Shown: one piece after another, positions 54,444-61,395 of the stretch | How positions within the stretch are numbered: position 1 is the stretch's first letter | Layout: every line of letters starts with the position of its first letter | Source of the DNA: KBS50 sp042666615 | GTDB lineage: Bacteria; Actinomycetota; Actinomycetes; Mycobacteriales; Micromonosporaceae | DNA: 64,000 bases | NCBI RefSeq assembly: GCF_042666615.1 | Contig: NZ_JBHTDD010000004.1 | Location: 1-64,000 of the forward strand | Reading direction: 5' to 3' | Notes under the pieces: model-generated | Databases searched by the model: none | The model's input: the letters and a program-made list of their open reading frames with translations, nothing else | Told to the model about the DNA's origin: nothing | Made by a program: the position numbers and the translations under genes

Positions 54444-55661
54444 GGTCGTCATCGTCGGCGGGGGCCTGGCCGGGCTGGCCGCGGCCCGACGGTTGCACCG
54501 GGCCGGGATCCCCTGGCGCCTTGTCGAGGCGGCCGACCGGCTCGGCGGCCGGGTCACCACCGACGAGGTGGACGGGTTCCTGCTGGACCGCGGGTTCCAG
54601 GTCGTCAACTCCGCGTACCCACGGTTGCGCGCGCTTGTCGAGGTCGCGGCCCTGGACCTGGGCTGCTTCACCTCGGGTGTGCTGGTCCGGCGCGGCGACC
54701 GACTGCGCCGGTTGACCCACCCGGTGCGGGAACCGATCGGCGCGCCCCGCGCCATCGTCGCCGGGGTCGGCACCCTCGCCGACCGGGTCCGGTTCGCCGC
54801 GCTGGCCGCCCGCTACGCCACCGCGCCGGCGGCCCGGCTGCTCGGCGCGCCGGAAACCACGACCGTCGAGGAACTGCGCGCCGCCGGGCTCTCCGACAGA
54901 CTTGTCGAGGAGGTGCTGCGGCCGTTCCTGTCCGGGGTCTTCGCCGAGCGGGACCTGGAAACCTCCAGCCACGTACTCGCGATGGTGCTGCGGTCGTTCG
55001 CCCGCGGGCGGATCGGACTGCCGGCAGGTGGGGTCCGGCGGCTGCCCGGCGCGGTCGCCGCGCCGCTGCCGGCCGACCGGCTCCGAGTCGCCACCCCCGT
55101 CTCCGCGGTGTCGTCCGGCCGGGTGCGGACCGCCGAGGGCGAACTGCGCTGCCGGGCCGTGCTGGTCGCCGTCGACCCGCCGGCGGTCACCGCCCTGCTG
55201 CCTCGACAGCGACGGTACGCATGCACGCCCTGACCACGTACTACCACGTCGCGCCCGAGGCGCCGCTCGCCGAGCCGATCCTGCTGCTGGACGGCGACCG
55301 CCGGGGGATCGTGGCCAACACCGCGGTGGTGAGCCGCGCCGCGCCGTCGTACGCGCCGCCGGGCCGGCACCTCGTCGCCACGTCGGTGGTGGGGGCGGTG
55401 CCGCCGCCCGAGCCGGTCGTCCGGGACGAACTGACCCGGCTGTACGGGGTGTCCACGGCCCAGTGGGAGCATCTGCGAACCGTTGAGATCCCAGCCGCGC
55501 TACCGGCCGCACCGCCGCCGATGGGCCGGCTGCGCCGGCCGGTGGAGTTGGGGGAGGGGATCTTCGTGGCCGGTGACCATCGGGACAGCCCGTCGGTGCA
55601 GGGCGCCCTGGCCAGCGGATGGCGGGCCGCCGGCGCCATCCTGCGGGCCCTGCGGGCCTGA
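54418..55661 (+). pseudogene. FAD-dependent amine-oxidase-like gene with a frameshift
   Basis: The first segment (54418-55233) encodes the FAD-binding half: VVIVGGGLAGLAAARRLHRAGIPWRLVEAADRLGGRV with GxGxxG, and LLDRGFQVVNSAYPRL. It runs out of frame after VAVDPPAVTALLP. The expected continuation (MHALTTYYHVAPEAPLAEP ... GIFVAGDHRDSPSVQGALASGWRAAGAI) is in another frame from 55221. The two halves together make a normal ~410-residue NAD(P)/FAD oxidoreductase. One base gained, or two lost, near 55205-55220 would restore it. Either a real mutation or an assembly error. Confidence 0.8.
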
Positions 55662-55736
55662 CTCGGACCGTTCCGTCCCGGGGAATGGCGCAGGACGGGC
55701 GGAACCGGATCGATAGGTTAGGCTTTCGCCCGGCAG

Positions 55737-55810
55737 GGGGCGGTAGCTCAGCCGGTTAGAGCAGGGGACTCATAATCCCTCGGTCGCGGGTTCGAGTCCC
55801 GCCCGCCCCA
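55737..55810 (+). tRNA. tRNA-Met (CAT)
   Basis: Acceptor GGGGCGG (55737-55743) pairs with CCGCCCC (55803-55809), discriminator A. Anticodon loop CTCATAA with CAT at 55771-55773. T-arm GCGGG TTCGAGT CCCGC. CCA not encoded. Elongator Met is most likely. A tRNA-Ile2 read-out (lysidine-modified CAT) cannot be excluded from sequence alone. Confidence 0.9.
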
Positions 55811-55833
55811 CTCGAAACGGATACCCAAGCGGA
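55805..55833 (+). repeat. direct repeat at tRNA-Met 3' end, copy 1
   Basis: The tRNA's last six bases plus 23 nt downstream (ending CGAAACGGATACCCAAGCGG A) match 57369-57395 except for two missing bases and two substitutions. Looks like an attachment-site pair or a flank duplication. Confidence 0.6.
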
Positions 55834-55969
55834 GGGGTTCCAGGGCCAGAAGCGCAGGTGGTGGCCGATATCCCGGTTGGCTGCCTGCTCGGACCCGACT
55901 CGCATTCATACGAACCAGACGCCGGTACGCTCTGCCGGCGTGGGTGACCGATCGGCAGTTGCCACCGGT

Positions 55970-55985
55970 ATAGCATCTTTGCTAT
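55970..55985 (+). promoter_or_regulatory. higBA operator overlapping the start codon
   Basis: ATAGCATCTTTGCTAT is a perfect 6+4+6 inverted repeat whose right arm runs into the ATG at 55984. TATAGC (55969-55974) could be the -10, giving a leaderless toxin message and autorepression by HigA. Confidence 0.6.
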
Positions 55986-56331
55986 GGCTTGGGGTGTGGT
56001 CGAGCTGGAGCCGGAGGTCGAGAAGTGGCTGGAGGGCTTGCCGACCGTGCTGTTCGCCAGGGCGGCGTTCTACGTCGATCTGCTGGCGGAGCAGGGCCCG
56101 CTACTGGGTGAGCCCTATACGAAGCAGCTTGACGGGAAGCTGCGGGAACTGCGGTTCCATCTGGAGCGGCAGGCGGTGAGGATCACCTACTGGATCGCGT
56201 CCGACAGGCGGATCATCCTGCTGACGGTGTTTCGCAAGACCCGGATGCGTGACGATCGAGAAGTTGAGCGGGCGCGTCGGGCGTTGGCTCGGTGTGTTGA
56301 CGAGGCACACCGTTTGGCGGAGGAGGGCTAG
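55984..56331 (+). CDS. higB: HigB/RelE-like toxin (phage Gp49-type)
   Basis: A 115-residue ribonuclease-fold toxin of the Gp49/HigB group, which cleaves mRNA on translating ribosomes: VVELEPEVEKWLEGLPTVLFARAAFYVDLL, GEPYTKQLDGKLRELRFHLERQAVRITYWIASDRRIILLTVFRKT and a basic helical tail. The conserved K-L-R-E-L-R and F-R-K-T blocks are intact. Toxin-first order and the antitoxin 2 nt after the stop are typical of higBA. Confidence 0.88.
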   Translation: MAWGVVELEPEVEKWLEGLPTVLFARAAFYVDLLAEQGPLLGEPYTKQLDGKLRELRFHLERQAVRITYWIASDRRIILLTVFRKTRMRDDREVERARRALARCVDEAHRLAEEG

Positions 56332-56333
56332 TT

Positions 56334-56633
56334 GTGGGTGACCGCACGGATTGGCCGGCCATGCGTGACCGGCGGATGGCCGAGCCCGGGGCTGCGGAGG
56401 CGTACGACGCGGCGCGGCTGGCGTTCGAGCTGGGTCGTGCCGTTCGGGAGTTGCGGGAGCGCCGGGGGTGGAGTCAGTCTCAGCTCGCGCAGGCATCGGG
56501 GATGACCCAGTCGGCGGTTGCCCGGTTCGAGGCGGGCGGCACGGTTCCGACGCTGCCGGTGTTGGAACGGTTGGCGACGGCGTTGGATGTGAGTCTCAAC
56601 GTCAGTTTCGCCCCGCGCGACGCGGCGGCCTGA
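56334..56633 (+). CDS. higA: HigA-like XRE antitoxin
   Basis: A 99-residue antitoxin with one HTH: LGRAVRELRERRGWSQSQLA, then QASGMTQSAVARFEAGGTVP and LPVLERLATALDVSLNVSF. The GTG start has GGAGG 9 nt upstream. It neutralises HigB and probably binds the palindrome at 55970-55985. Its end abuts a truncated second toxin. Confidence 0.9.
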   Translation: MGDRTDWPAMRDRRMAEPGAAEAYDAARLAFELGRAVRELRERRGWSQSQLAQASGMTQSAVARFEAGGTVPTLPVLERLATALDVSLNVSFAPRDAAA

Positions 56634-56668
56634 GGTCCCGGCATCGGTTCTGCAACCGGTCGGTCAAC

Positions 56669-56953
56669 GTGGCGATCGACATGCTCGCTGACGCCGGTCC
56701 GGGGTTGGGGCGTCCACTGGTCGACACGCTCAAAGGTTCGACCATCAGCAACCTCAAGGAGCTGCGACCGAGGTCTGGGCGGGAAGTCGCCATCCGGGTT
56801 CTGTTCGTATTCGATCCCTGGTCGCAGGCGGGGCTTTTAGTGGCCGGCAACAAGGCCGGCGACTGGTCTCGGTGGTATGAGGAAGCGATCCCGGTCGCCG
56901 AGGTCGCGTACGAGGGCTGGCTCGCCTTTGAGAGGAAGCGGAGGGAAGGCTGA
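56669..56953 (+). pseudogene. 5'-truncated RelE/ParE-type toxin
   Basis: From about 56660 the frame reads VNVAIDMLADAGPGLGRPLV, DTLKGSTISNLKELRP, EVAIRVLFVFDPWSQAGLLVAGNKAGDW and YEEAIPVAEVAYEGWL. These are the core and C-terminus of a ~115-residue HigB-type toxin. The first ~20-25 residues (first strand and helix) are missing, and the similarity begins just past the stop of the previous antitoxin gene. A GTG at 56669 could start a 94-residue remnant without a ribosome site. Probably inactive. Confidence 0.7.
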
Positions 56954-57267
56954 TGGGCGACTTCCATGACTGGGACGACATCCGTGCCGAGTTGCACGAC
57001 GGGGACGACGACGCGCTCGATCTGGAGCGCGCCCGCACCGAGGCGTGGGTCAGCGCGTTCCACCTTGCCGAGGAGCGTAAGCGGCTCGGTCTCACTCAGC
57101 GGCAGGTGGCCGAGTTGATGGGGGTCACACCGGGCCGGGTCAGCCAGATCGAGAACGGCGACCTGGAGGCCAACGAGGTTGCGACCCTGAGCTGGTACGC
57201 CCGAGCGCTGGGCGCCCGTATGCGGATCATCTTCGACTACGGCAGCGATCTCCGTCAGATCGCCTGA
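56953..57267 (+). CDS. XRE-family antitoxin of the second HigBA-type pair
   Basis: A 104-residue antitoxin. An acidic N-terminus (DDIRAELHDGDDDALDLERA) is followed by the HTH LAEERKRLGLTQRQVAELMG, VTPGRVSQIENGDLEANEV and a short C-tail RMRIIFDYGSDLRQIA. The ATG overlaps the truncated toxin's stop (TGATG), and GGAGGGA precedes it. It appears intact and may persist as an orphan regulator or cross-antitoxin. Confidence 0.87.
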   Translation: MGDFHDWDDIRAELHDGDDDALDLERARTEAWVSAFHLAEERKRLGLTQRQVAELMGVTPGRVSQIENGDLEANEVATLSWYARALGARMRIIFDYGSDLRQIA

Positions 57268-57345
57268 TCCTGCGCCGGGCCGCCGAGCCGCGCTCCTGAC
57301 CGGCACATCCGCAGCGGCAACGGGTCTCCGGCGATGGTCGCCGGC

Positions 57346-57374
57346 TGGTTCGCATGGTGGTACCTCCGGCCCAC
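57346..57374 (-). repeat. 29-bp SD-ATG repeat, copy 1
   Basis: Core from TGGTTCGCATGG to CCGGCCCAC. On the minus strand it reads GGAGGTACCACCATGCGAAC, a perfect ribosome site and ATG, here opening a 41-codon frame (MRTSRRPSPETRCRCGC...). Copies at 58140 and 58781. Confidence 0.8.
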
Positions 57375-57395
57375 CGAAACGGATATCTAAGCGGA
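57369..57395 (+). repeat. direct repeat matching the tRNA-Met 3' flank, copy 2
   Basis: GCCCACCGAAACGGATATCT followed by AAGCGGA, matching 55805-55833. It abuts the SD-ATG repeat copy 1. Confidence 0.55.
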
Positions 57396-57452
57396 TCAGC
57401 ACGCAGACTGTCGTGAGGCCACGTCCCTCGGCGGAGGGAGTGGTCCTCCACC

Positions 57453-57707
57453 TCATTCGTAGTGGTAGCGGCACTGCGCGATCTGCACCGTGTCGTCCAT
57501 GACCCGGTATACGAGGCGGTGCTCCTGGTCGATGCGTCTCGACCAGAATCCCGCCCAGTTGCCGCGGAGTTGCTCCGGTTTGCCGATGCCTTGGTGGCCG
57601 TTGCGTCGGATGTCCTCGATCAACGCGTTCACTCGTTTGAGCATCTGGCGATCTCGTTGCCAGGTCAGGTAGTCCTCCCAGCCTCGGCCGGCGAACTGGA
57701 CCTTCAC
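57453..57707 (-). CDS. yoeB: YoeB-type toxin
   Basis: An 84-residue Txe/YoeB mRNA interferase: VQFAGRGWEDYLTWQRDRQM, LIEDIRRNGHQGIGKPEQLR, GNWAGFWSRRIDQEHRLVYRV and the terminal CRYHYE. The catalytic Glu, Arg (SRRI, EHRLVYR) and the C-terminal His-Tyr are all present. It overlaps the YefM gene by 4 bases, the standard order for this pair. Confidence 0.95.
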   Translation of the reverse strand: MKVQFAGRGWEDYLTWQRDRQMLKRVNALIEDIRRNGHQGIGKPEQLRGNWAGFWSRRIDQEHRLVYRVMDDTVQIAQCRYHYE

Positions 57708-57988
57708 GCTGCCGACTCCCCGCCTGACCTGGCGTCGGGGTCGATCAGGTCGTGCATCTCCCCACCCCCGTTACGCAGCTCCTCGACGGCTTCATTCAGA
57801 CGGCGCGCGTTGGCGGGGCTGGCCATCAGGTAGGCCGTCTCCTTCAACGACTCGTACTCGCGCAGCGAGATGATGACCGCGGCCTCCCGGCCGGAGCGGG
57901 TGACCACCACTTCCTCGGCGTCGTCCACGACATGGTCGAGCATCTTGGCAAGGTTCTGCCGGACTTCTGAGTAGGGAACGGTGCGCAT
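57704..57988 (-). CDS. yefM: YefM/Phd-type antitoxin
   Basis: A 94-residue antitoxin: MRTVPYSEVRQNLAKMLDHV, EEVVVTRSGREAAVIISLRE and YESLKETAYLMASPANARRL. The toxin-wrapping tail runs from ~60 onward. GGGAGG precedes the ATG, and a canonical palindromic operator lies upstream. Co-translated with yoeB. Confidence 0.95.
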   Translation of the reverse strand: MRTVPYSEVRQNLAKMLDHVVDDAEEVVVTRSGREAAVIISLREYESLKETAYLMASPANARRLNEAVEELRNGGGEMHDLIDPDARSGGESAA

Positions 57989-58010
57989 GCTGCTGCCTCC
58001 CAGACGTTAC

Positions 58011-58026
58011 GTACAATAAATTGTAC
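58011..58026. promoter_or_regulatory. YefM-YoeB operator
   Basis: GTACAATAAATTGTAC is a 7+2+7 inverted repeat with the GTAC/TGTAC cores typical of YefM sites, 23 bp upstream of yefM. Confidence 0.75.
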
Positions 58027-58139
58027 AAGTTTGCCGGGGGCTGTTCGTCAGATGGTCCGACGTCTGGCCTTGAACTGTCGATCAGGCTCAGGAGCGGCGT
58101 GGGCGTAGCGGGAGCGGAATACCGGTGATCGTGGCGAGG

Positions 58140-58168
58140 TGGTTCGCATGGTGGTACCTCCGGCCCAC
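58140..58168 (-). repeat. 29-bp SD-ATG repeat, copy 2
   Basis: Identical core to copy 1. On the minus strand it opens a short frame, MRTTSPRSPVFRSRYAHAAP... of about 33 codons, that ends before yefM. Confidence 0.8.
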
Positions 58169-58232
58169 GCACGTCTCTGGCCTGCGGCTCTTGGCTGCTC
58201 GTCCGCCGTCACGCGAACCGGCTGGTCGATGA

Positions 58233-58403
58233 TGGGCAGACACCCTGCCTTCGTTGGTCATCGACGAGGTTGGCGTCGCGATGCTGGTTGACCGGATGTG
58301 GCAGATGCGGGGCAATGTCACGGCGTACGACGCGGCTTACGTCGCGGCGGCGGAGCTGATGGCCTGCCCACTCGTGACCGGTGCTGGTCGGCTCGCCAAG
58401 GCC
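58233..58403 (+). pseudogene. C-terminal fragment of a VapC PIN-domain toxin
   Basis: ADTLPSLVIDEVGVAMLVDR followed by MWQMRGNVTAYDAAYVAAAE and LMACPLVTGAGRLAKA is the second half of a VapC ribonuclease. The T/SAYDAAYVAxAE block carries a conserved acidic residue. The N-terminal half, with the first catalytic Asp, and any VapB partner are absent. A stop codon sits just upstream at 58230. Confidence 0.75.
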
Positions 58404-58482
58404 TGTTGTCACACCTTGAGGACGTCCACGTCGTACAGCGCTATCGACGCGTCACGGGAGGCGAGGGTCAGCCCTTCGGTGA

Positions 58483-58653
58483 TTGCCTGGGCCACCAAAC
58501 CCCTATCGGGCTGGCAAACCACTCGACGAGCCCTTCGACGGCTTCCACTCCGCCCGCCGCGGCACGTACCGAATCATCTACCGGATCAACGAAGCCAAAC
58601 GCGTCGTGGAGATCCACTCGATCCGCCACCGGCGCGACGCCTACCGCTTCTAG
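58483..58653 (+). pseudogene. C-terminal fragment of a RelE toxin
   Basis: The frame reads NPYRAGKPLDEPFDGFHSAR, RGTYRIIYRINEAKRVVEIH and SIRHRRDAYRF ending in TAG. This is the unmistakable C-terminal half of a RelE/ParE toxin including the RHRRDAYR catalytic tail. The N-terminal ~40 residues and a RelB partner are missing. Confidence 0.8.
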
Positions 58654-58780
58654 GCCGCGATGGAATCGCGCTTCATTCGGGCCGGCCTGCCCATTCGCAG
58701 CGGTATAGGCGACCATCGAGGAGGTGGCGGCCGCGACCGGGCCCTCGCCGTCCGGCGGGCCACCGGCGATGGTCACCGAC

Positions 58781-58809
58781 TGGTTCGCATGGTGATGCCT
58801 CCGGCCCAC
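58781..58809 (-). repeat. 29-bp SD-ATG repeat, copy 3
   Basis: As copies 1 and 2 with two substitutions (GTGATGCCT for GTGGTACCT). On the minus strand the ATG frame stops after five codons. The surrounding 58654-58896 interval has no other support for a gene. Confidence 0.75.
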
Positions 58810-58896
58810 GCACGTCCTTGACCGCCGGTCGGGCCGACGGCTCGCCCGAGGTTGGGGAGCGTCCGGCGCAGCGCGTACCTCACGCGGGCGTCCATG

Positions 58897-59109
58897 TCAG
58901 CGAAGAAGCAGGTCCGCCGGGAGTGACTCCGCATCCGGCAGGCTTTCCGGATCGACGAGCCACTGGACGATCAAGCCACTGATCAGCGCGTAGCTGAGAG
59001 TGCCCTCGGCCCGTACCCGGTCAGGGTCCGCCTCCGGCTCGGTGCCGAGCACCAGGCGCGCCAGGGATGCTCGTGCGTGCTCGACAGCATGGCGTAGCCG
59101 CGCGCGCAC
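58897..59109 (-). pseudogene. C-terminal remnant of a TetR-family regulator
   Basis: A 70-residue frame (RARLRHAVEHARASLARLVL, PDRVRAEGTLSYALISGLIVQWLVDPESLP) resembles only the last helices of a TetR ligand-binding domain. No DNA-binding HTH is found upstream before a stop at about 59190, although the frame stays open to there. Probably a truncated gene. Confidence 0.55.
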
Positions 59110-59184
59110 CTCGACGTTGTCGTCGGCTCGGGAGCTGACGGGTTCGGCGAGGCCACCGCGTACGACAGTCGAGATCCTTCCTGG

Positions 59185-60147
59185 TCAACGTGGCGAGTCC
59201 GGGCGGAGATGGTCGCGCAGGAAGGCGAGGATCTCGCGGCGCGCCGCCCGGGCGGCCGGGACCAGGCCGGGGGTGCTGAGAAAGCTGTGCGTGGCCTTCG
59301 GATAGCCGGTCAGGCGGGCTTCGGTGCCGTGCTCACAGAGCCGCTCGACGTATCGGCGTCCGTGGTCCGCCACCGGGTCCAGGGCGGCGGTGACGACAAG
59401 TGCCGGAGGCAGGTCGGCGAGGTCCTCGAACGTCACCGGTGACACGGTGCGCGGATCGAGCGTCGACGGCGTGCTCAGTGTGCGGGCGGCCCGCAACCGC
59501 GAGAGCGGGAGCGCCGGATTGTCCGCGTTCTCCTCGATGGAGGGGTAGTCGAACATTGTCTCGGTCCAGTCCGTGGTCGGGTAGTTGAGCACCTGGGCAC
59601 GGAGTGGTGGGCCAGCCTTGCGGGCACGCAGGGCGACGAGCGTGGCAATCATGCCGCCGACACTTTCGCCCATCAGCGCGACGGCGGTGGGATCGATGCC
59701 CCACCGTTGCGGGTCGCCGACGATCCGGTCGAGCGTGTCGTAGCCGTCCTCGATCGGCTTGGGCAGCACATGCTCCGGGGCGAGACGGTACTCCACCGCG
59801 ACGACCACGGCCGGACAGCGGGCCGCGAGGTGGCTGTTGAGCCAGTCGTTCTGGGCCGCGGTGCCGCCGATGAAGCCTCCGCCATGGAACGAGACGATCA
59901 GCGGTAGGTCCCGTGCCACGGCTTTCGGCCGATGCACCCGCAACGTCAGGCGTCGCCCGGGAAGATCGATAGCGGTCTCGGTGATCCGGGCACCTCGATC
60001 CGGTGGACCGGTGATGATCCGTCCGACCCGAGACGACGCCGCGCGGTTGGTCTTCTCCCGGACGGCGATCACCTGATCGTCGGTCATGGCTTCCCAGTCG
60101 TGGCCGTCCCTGAGAAGTCGGGTGCCCAGTGGTGCCCTAGCTGTCAT
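59185..60147 (-). CDS. HSL-type alpha/beta hydrolase (acetyl-esterase-like)
   Basis: A 320-residue hormone-sensitive-lipase-family esterase. The oxyanion motif is SFHGGGFIGG, EYRLAPEHVLPKPIED follows, and the nucleophile elbow is MGESVGGM. The Asp/His of the triad lie in VVTAALDPVADHGRRY and GYPKATHSFLS. The ATG at 60147 gives the usual length but has no clear ribosome site; MTDDQ, 20 codons on, is an alternative. It is downstream of the AraC regulator on the same strand, which may control it. Confidence 0.87.
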   Translation of the reverse strand: MTARAPLGTRLLRDGHDWEAMTDDQVIAVREKTNRAASSRVGRIITGPPDRGARITETAIDLPGRRLTLRVHRPKAVARDLPLIVSFHGGGFIGGTAAQNDWLNSHLAARCPAVVVAVEYRLAPEHVLPKPIEDGYDTLDRIVGDPQRWGIDPTAVALMGESVGGMIATLVALRARKAGPPLRAQVLNYPTTDWTETMFDYPSIEENADNPALPLSRLRAARTLSTPSTLDPRTVSPVTFEDLADLPPALVVTAALDPVADHGRRYVERLCEHGTEARLTGYPKATHSFLSTPGLVPAARAARREILAFLRDHLRPDSPR

Positions 60148-60317
60148 GTCGTCGTGGATCCAGGTGTGATCGCCACCGGCTGTCTCCTCATGTCTGTCGT
60201 CGGTTCGCGGGCCCGTGCGCGCCGGGTCCGCCTGCTCGCGGGTCAGCGCGCACAGGACTGCCACCATCGCCGGAGCGCGGCCGGAGCGTATTGGAGAAAG
60301 GTTCCGCCCGGGCGGCG

Positions 60318-61166
60318 TCAACCCCGGAGCGCCCGCTCCCGCGCGGGCCACGCCAGGTCGTCGACCGTGAGCCACGGCGCGTCCGCCACCTCCGTGGGTG
60401 TCATTCCGGTGAAGGACATGACGTCCCGGCAGAGGTGGGACTGATCGACGAAGCCGCTCTCCGCCGCCACCAGGGCGGCGCTGTGCCCCGCGGCGAGGCG
60501 GTGCGCCACGTGGTCGAAGCGGATCAGCATCGCGGCGCGCTTGGGTGTCAGGCCGACCTGGGATCGGAACCGGGACCACAGCCGCCGACGGCTCCATCCG
60601 ACCTCGGCCGCCAGCCGCTCGACGCGAGCCCGCCCCCGGCTCCGCGCCATTTCCCCCCAGACAAAGGAGACCTCTGGATCCACCGCTGGACCCGCCTCCT
60701 GGCGTCGAGCGAGCGCGGCGTCCATGACGGTGAACCGCTCGTCCCACGACCCGGCGGCGCGCAGTCGTTCCCGGATCCGTTCGGCGTCCCGCCCCCACAG
60801 GTCGTCGAGGGCGATCAATGCCGAGCCCTGCTCGGCGGAGCCGCCCAGCGCCGCGTGCGCGACCACCGGCGAGAGCCGTACCTGCAGGTGGTCGACGTCG
60901 CGCCCGCCAGCTCGAACGCTGCCCGGGGCCATCCGGACAACGACGCTGTCCCGCTTCCGCGCACCGCTCGCGTCATCGACGAGTTCCACGTCGCCGAAAT
61001 CGATGAAGACCGTGAACGCCGGGTACGGGACCACCCGGAGACTGACCGGATCGTCGGCTCGACCGCGGAACCCGGCCATACTGACGCCCGCCACGCGTCC
61101 CGGCCGCGACGGGACCGCGACGTCGAGCATGGCGTCGGCGACACGGACCAGACCCACGGGTGGCAC
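60318..61166 (-). CDS. AraC-family transcriptional regulator
   Basis: A 282-residue regulator. The N-terminal ~165 residues form a sensor domain (LRVVPYPAFTVFIDFGDVEL, VRLSPVVAHAALGG). The C-terminal AraC double HTH follows with RVERLAAEVGWSRRRLWSRF, VGLTPKRAAMLIRFDHVAHR and AESGFVDQSHLCRDVMSFTG. It starts at GTG 61166, divergent from ileS. No ligand can be inferred. Confidence 0.9.
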   Translation of the reverse strand: MPPVGLVRVADAMLDVAVPSRPGRVAGVSMAGFRGRADDPVSLRVVPYPAFTVFIDFGDVELVDDASGARKRDSVVVRMAPGSVRAGGRDVDHLQVRLSPVVAHAALGGSAEQGSALIALDDLWGRDAERIRERLRAAGSWDERFTVMDAALARRQEAGPAVDPEVSFVWGEMARSRGRARVERLAAEVGWSRRRLWSRFRSQVGLTPKRAAMLIRFDHVAHRLAAGHSAALVAAESGFVDQSHLCRDVMSFTGMTPTEVADAPWLTVDDLAWPARERALRG

Positions 61167-61301
61167 GTCGCGGCAACCTCATTCGTCGTGGTGGCGGTGC
61201 CCGGGAAGCCTCCCGAACGTGGCGTGGAAATCGTATCGCCGCCCGGTCCGCGGTTTCGACGGTCACCACGAAACCGCGGATCCGCGGCAACCCCCACGAG
61301 C

Positions 61302-61395
61302 TATAATCCGTTGCCGCAAGGCGTTGATGGGGACCGGTAGCGCCGCACGCCGTCCCTTCGCCGGAGTCGAAGCAATGTCCGACGGAGGATTCGGT
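61302..61395 (+). promoter_or_regulatory. ileS promoter and short T-box-like leader
   Basis: A perfect TATAAT (61302-61307) predicts an ~80-nt leader. It contains GATGGGGACCGGTAGC, which resembles the conserved 5' Stem I opening of actinobacterial ileS T-boxes, and a hairpin (GGGA-C-CGG / CCG-TCCC). I find no T-box bulge (TGGN) or specifier domain, so it looks truncated. CCGA/TCGG arms can fold around the GGAGG before the start codon. Confidence 0.45.
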
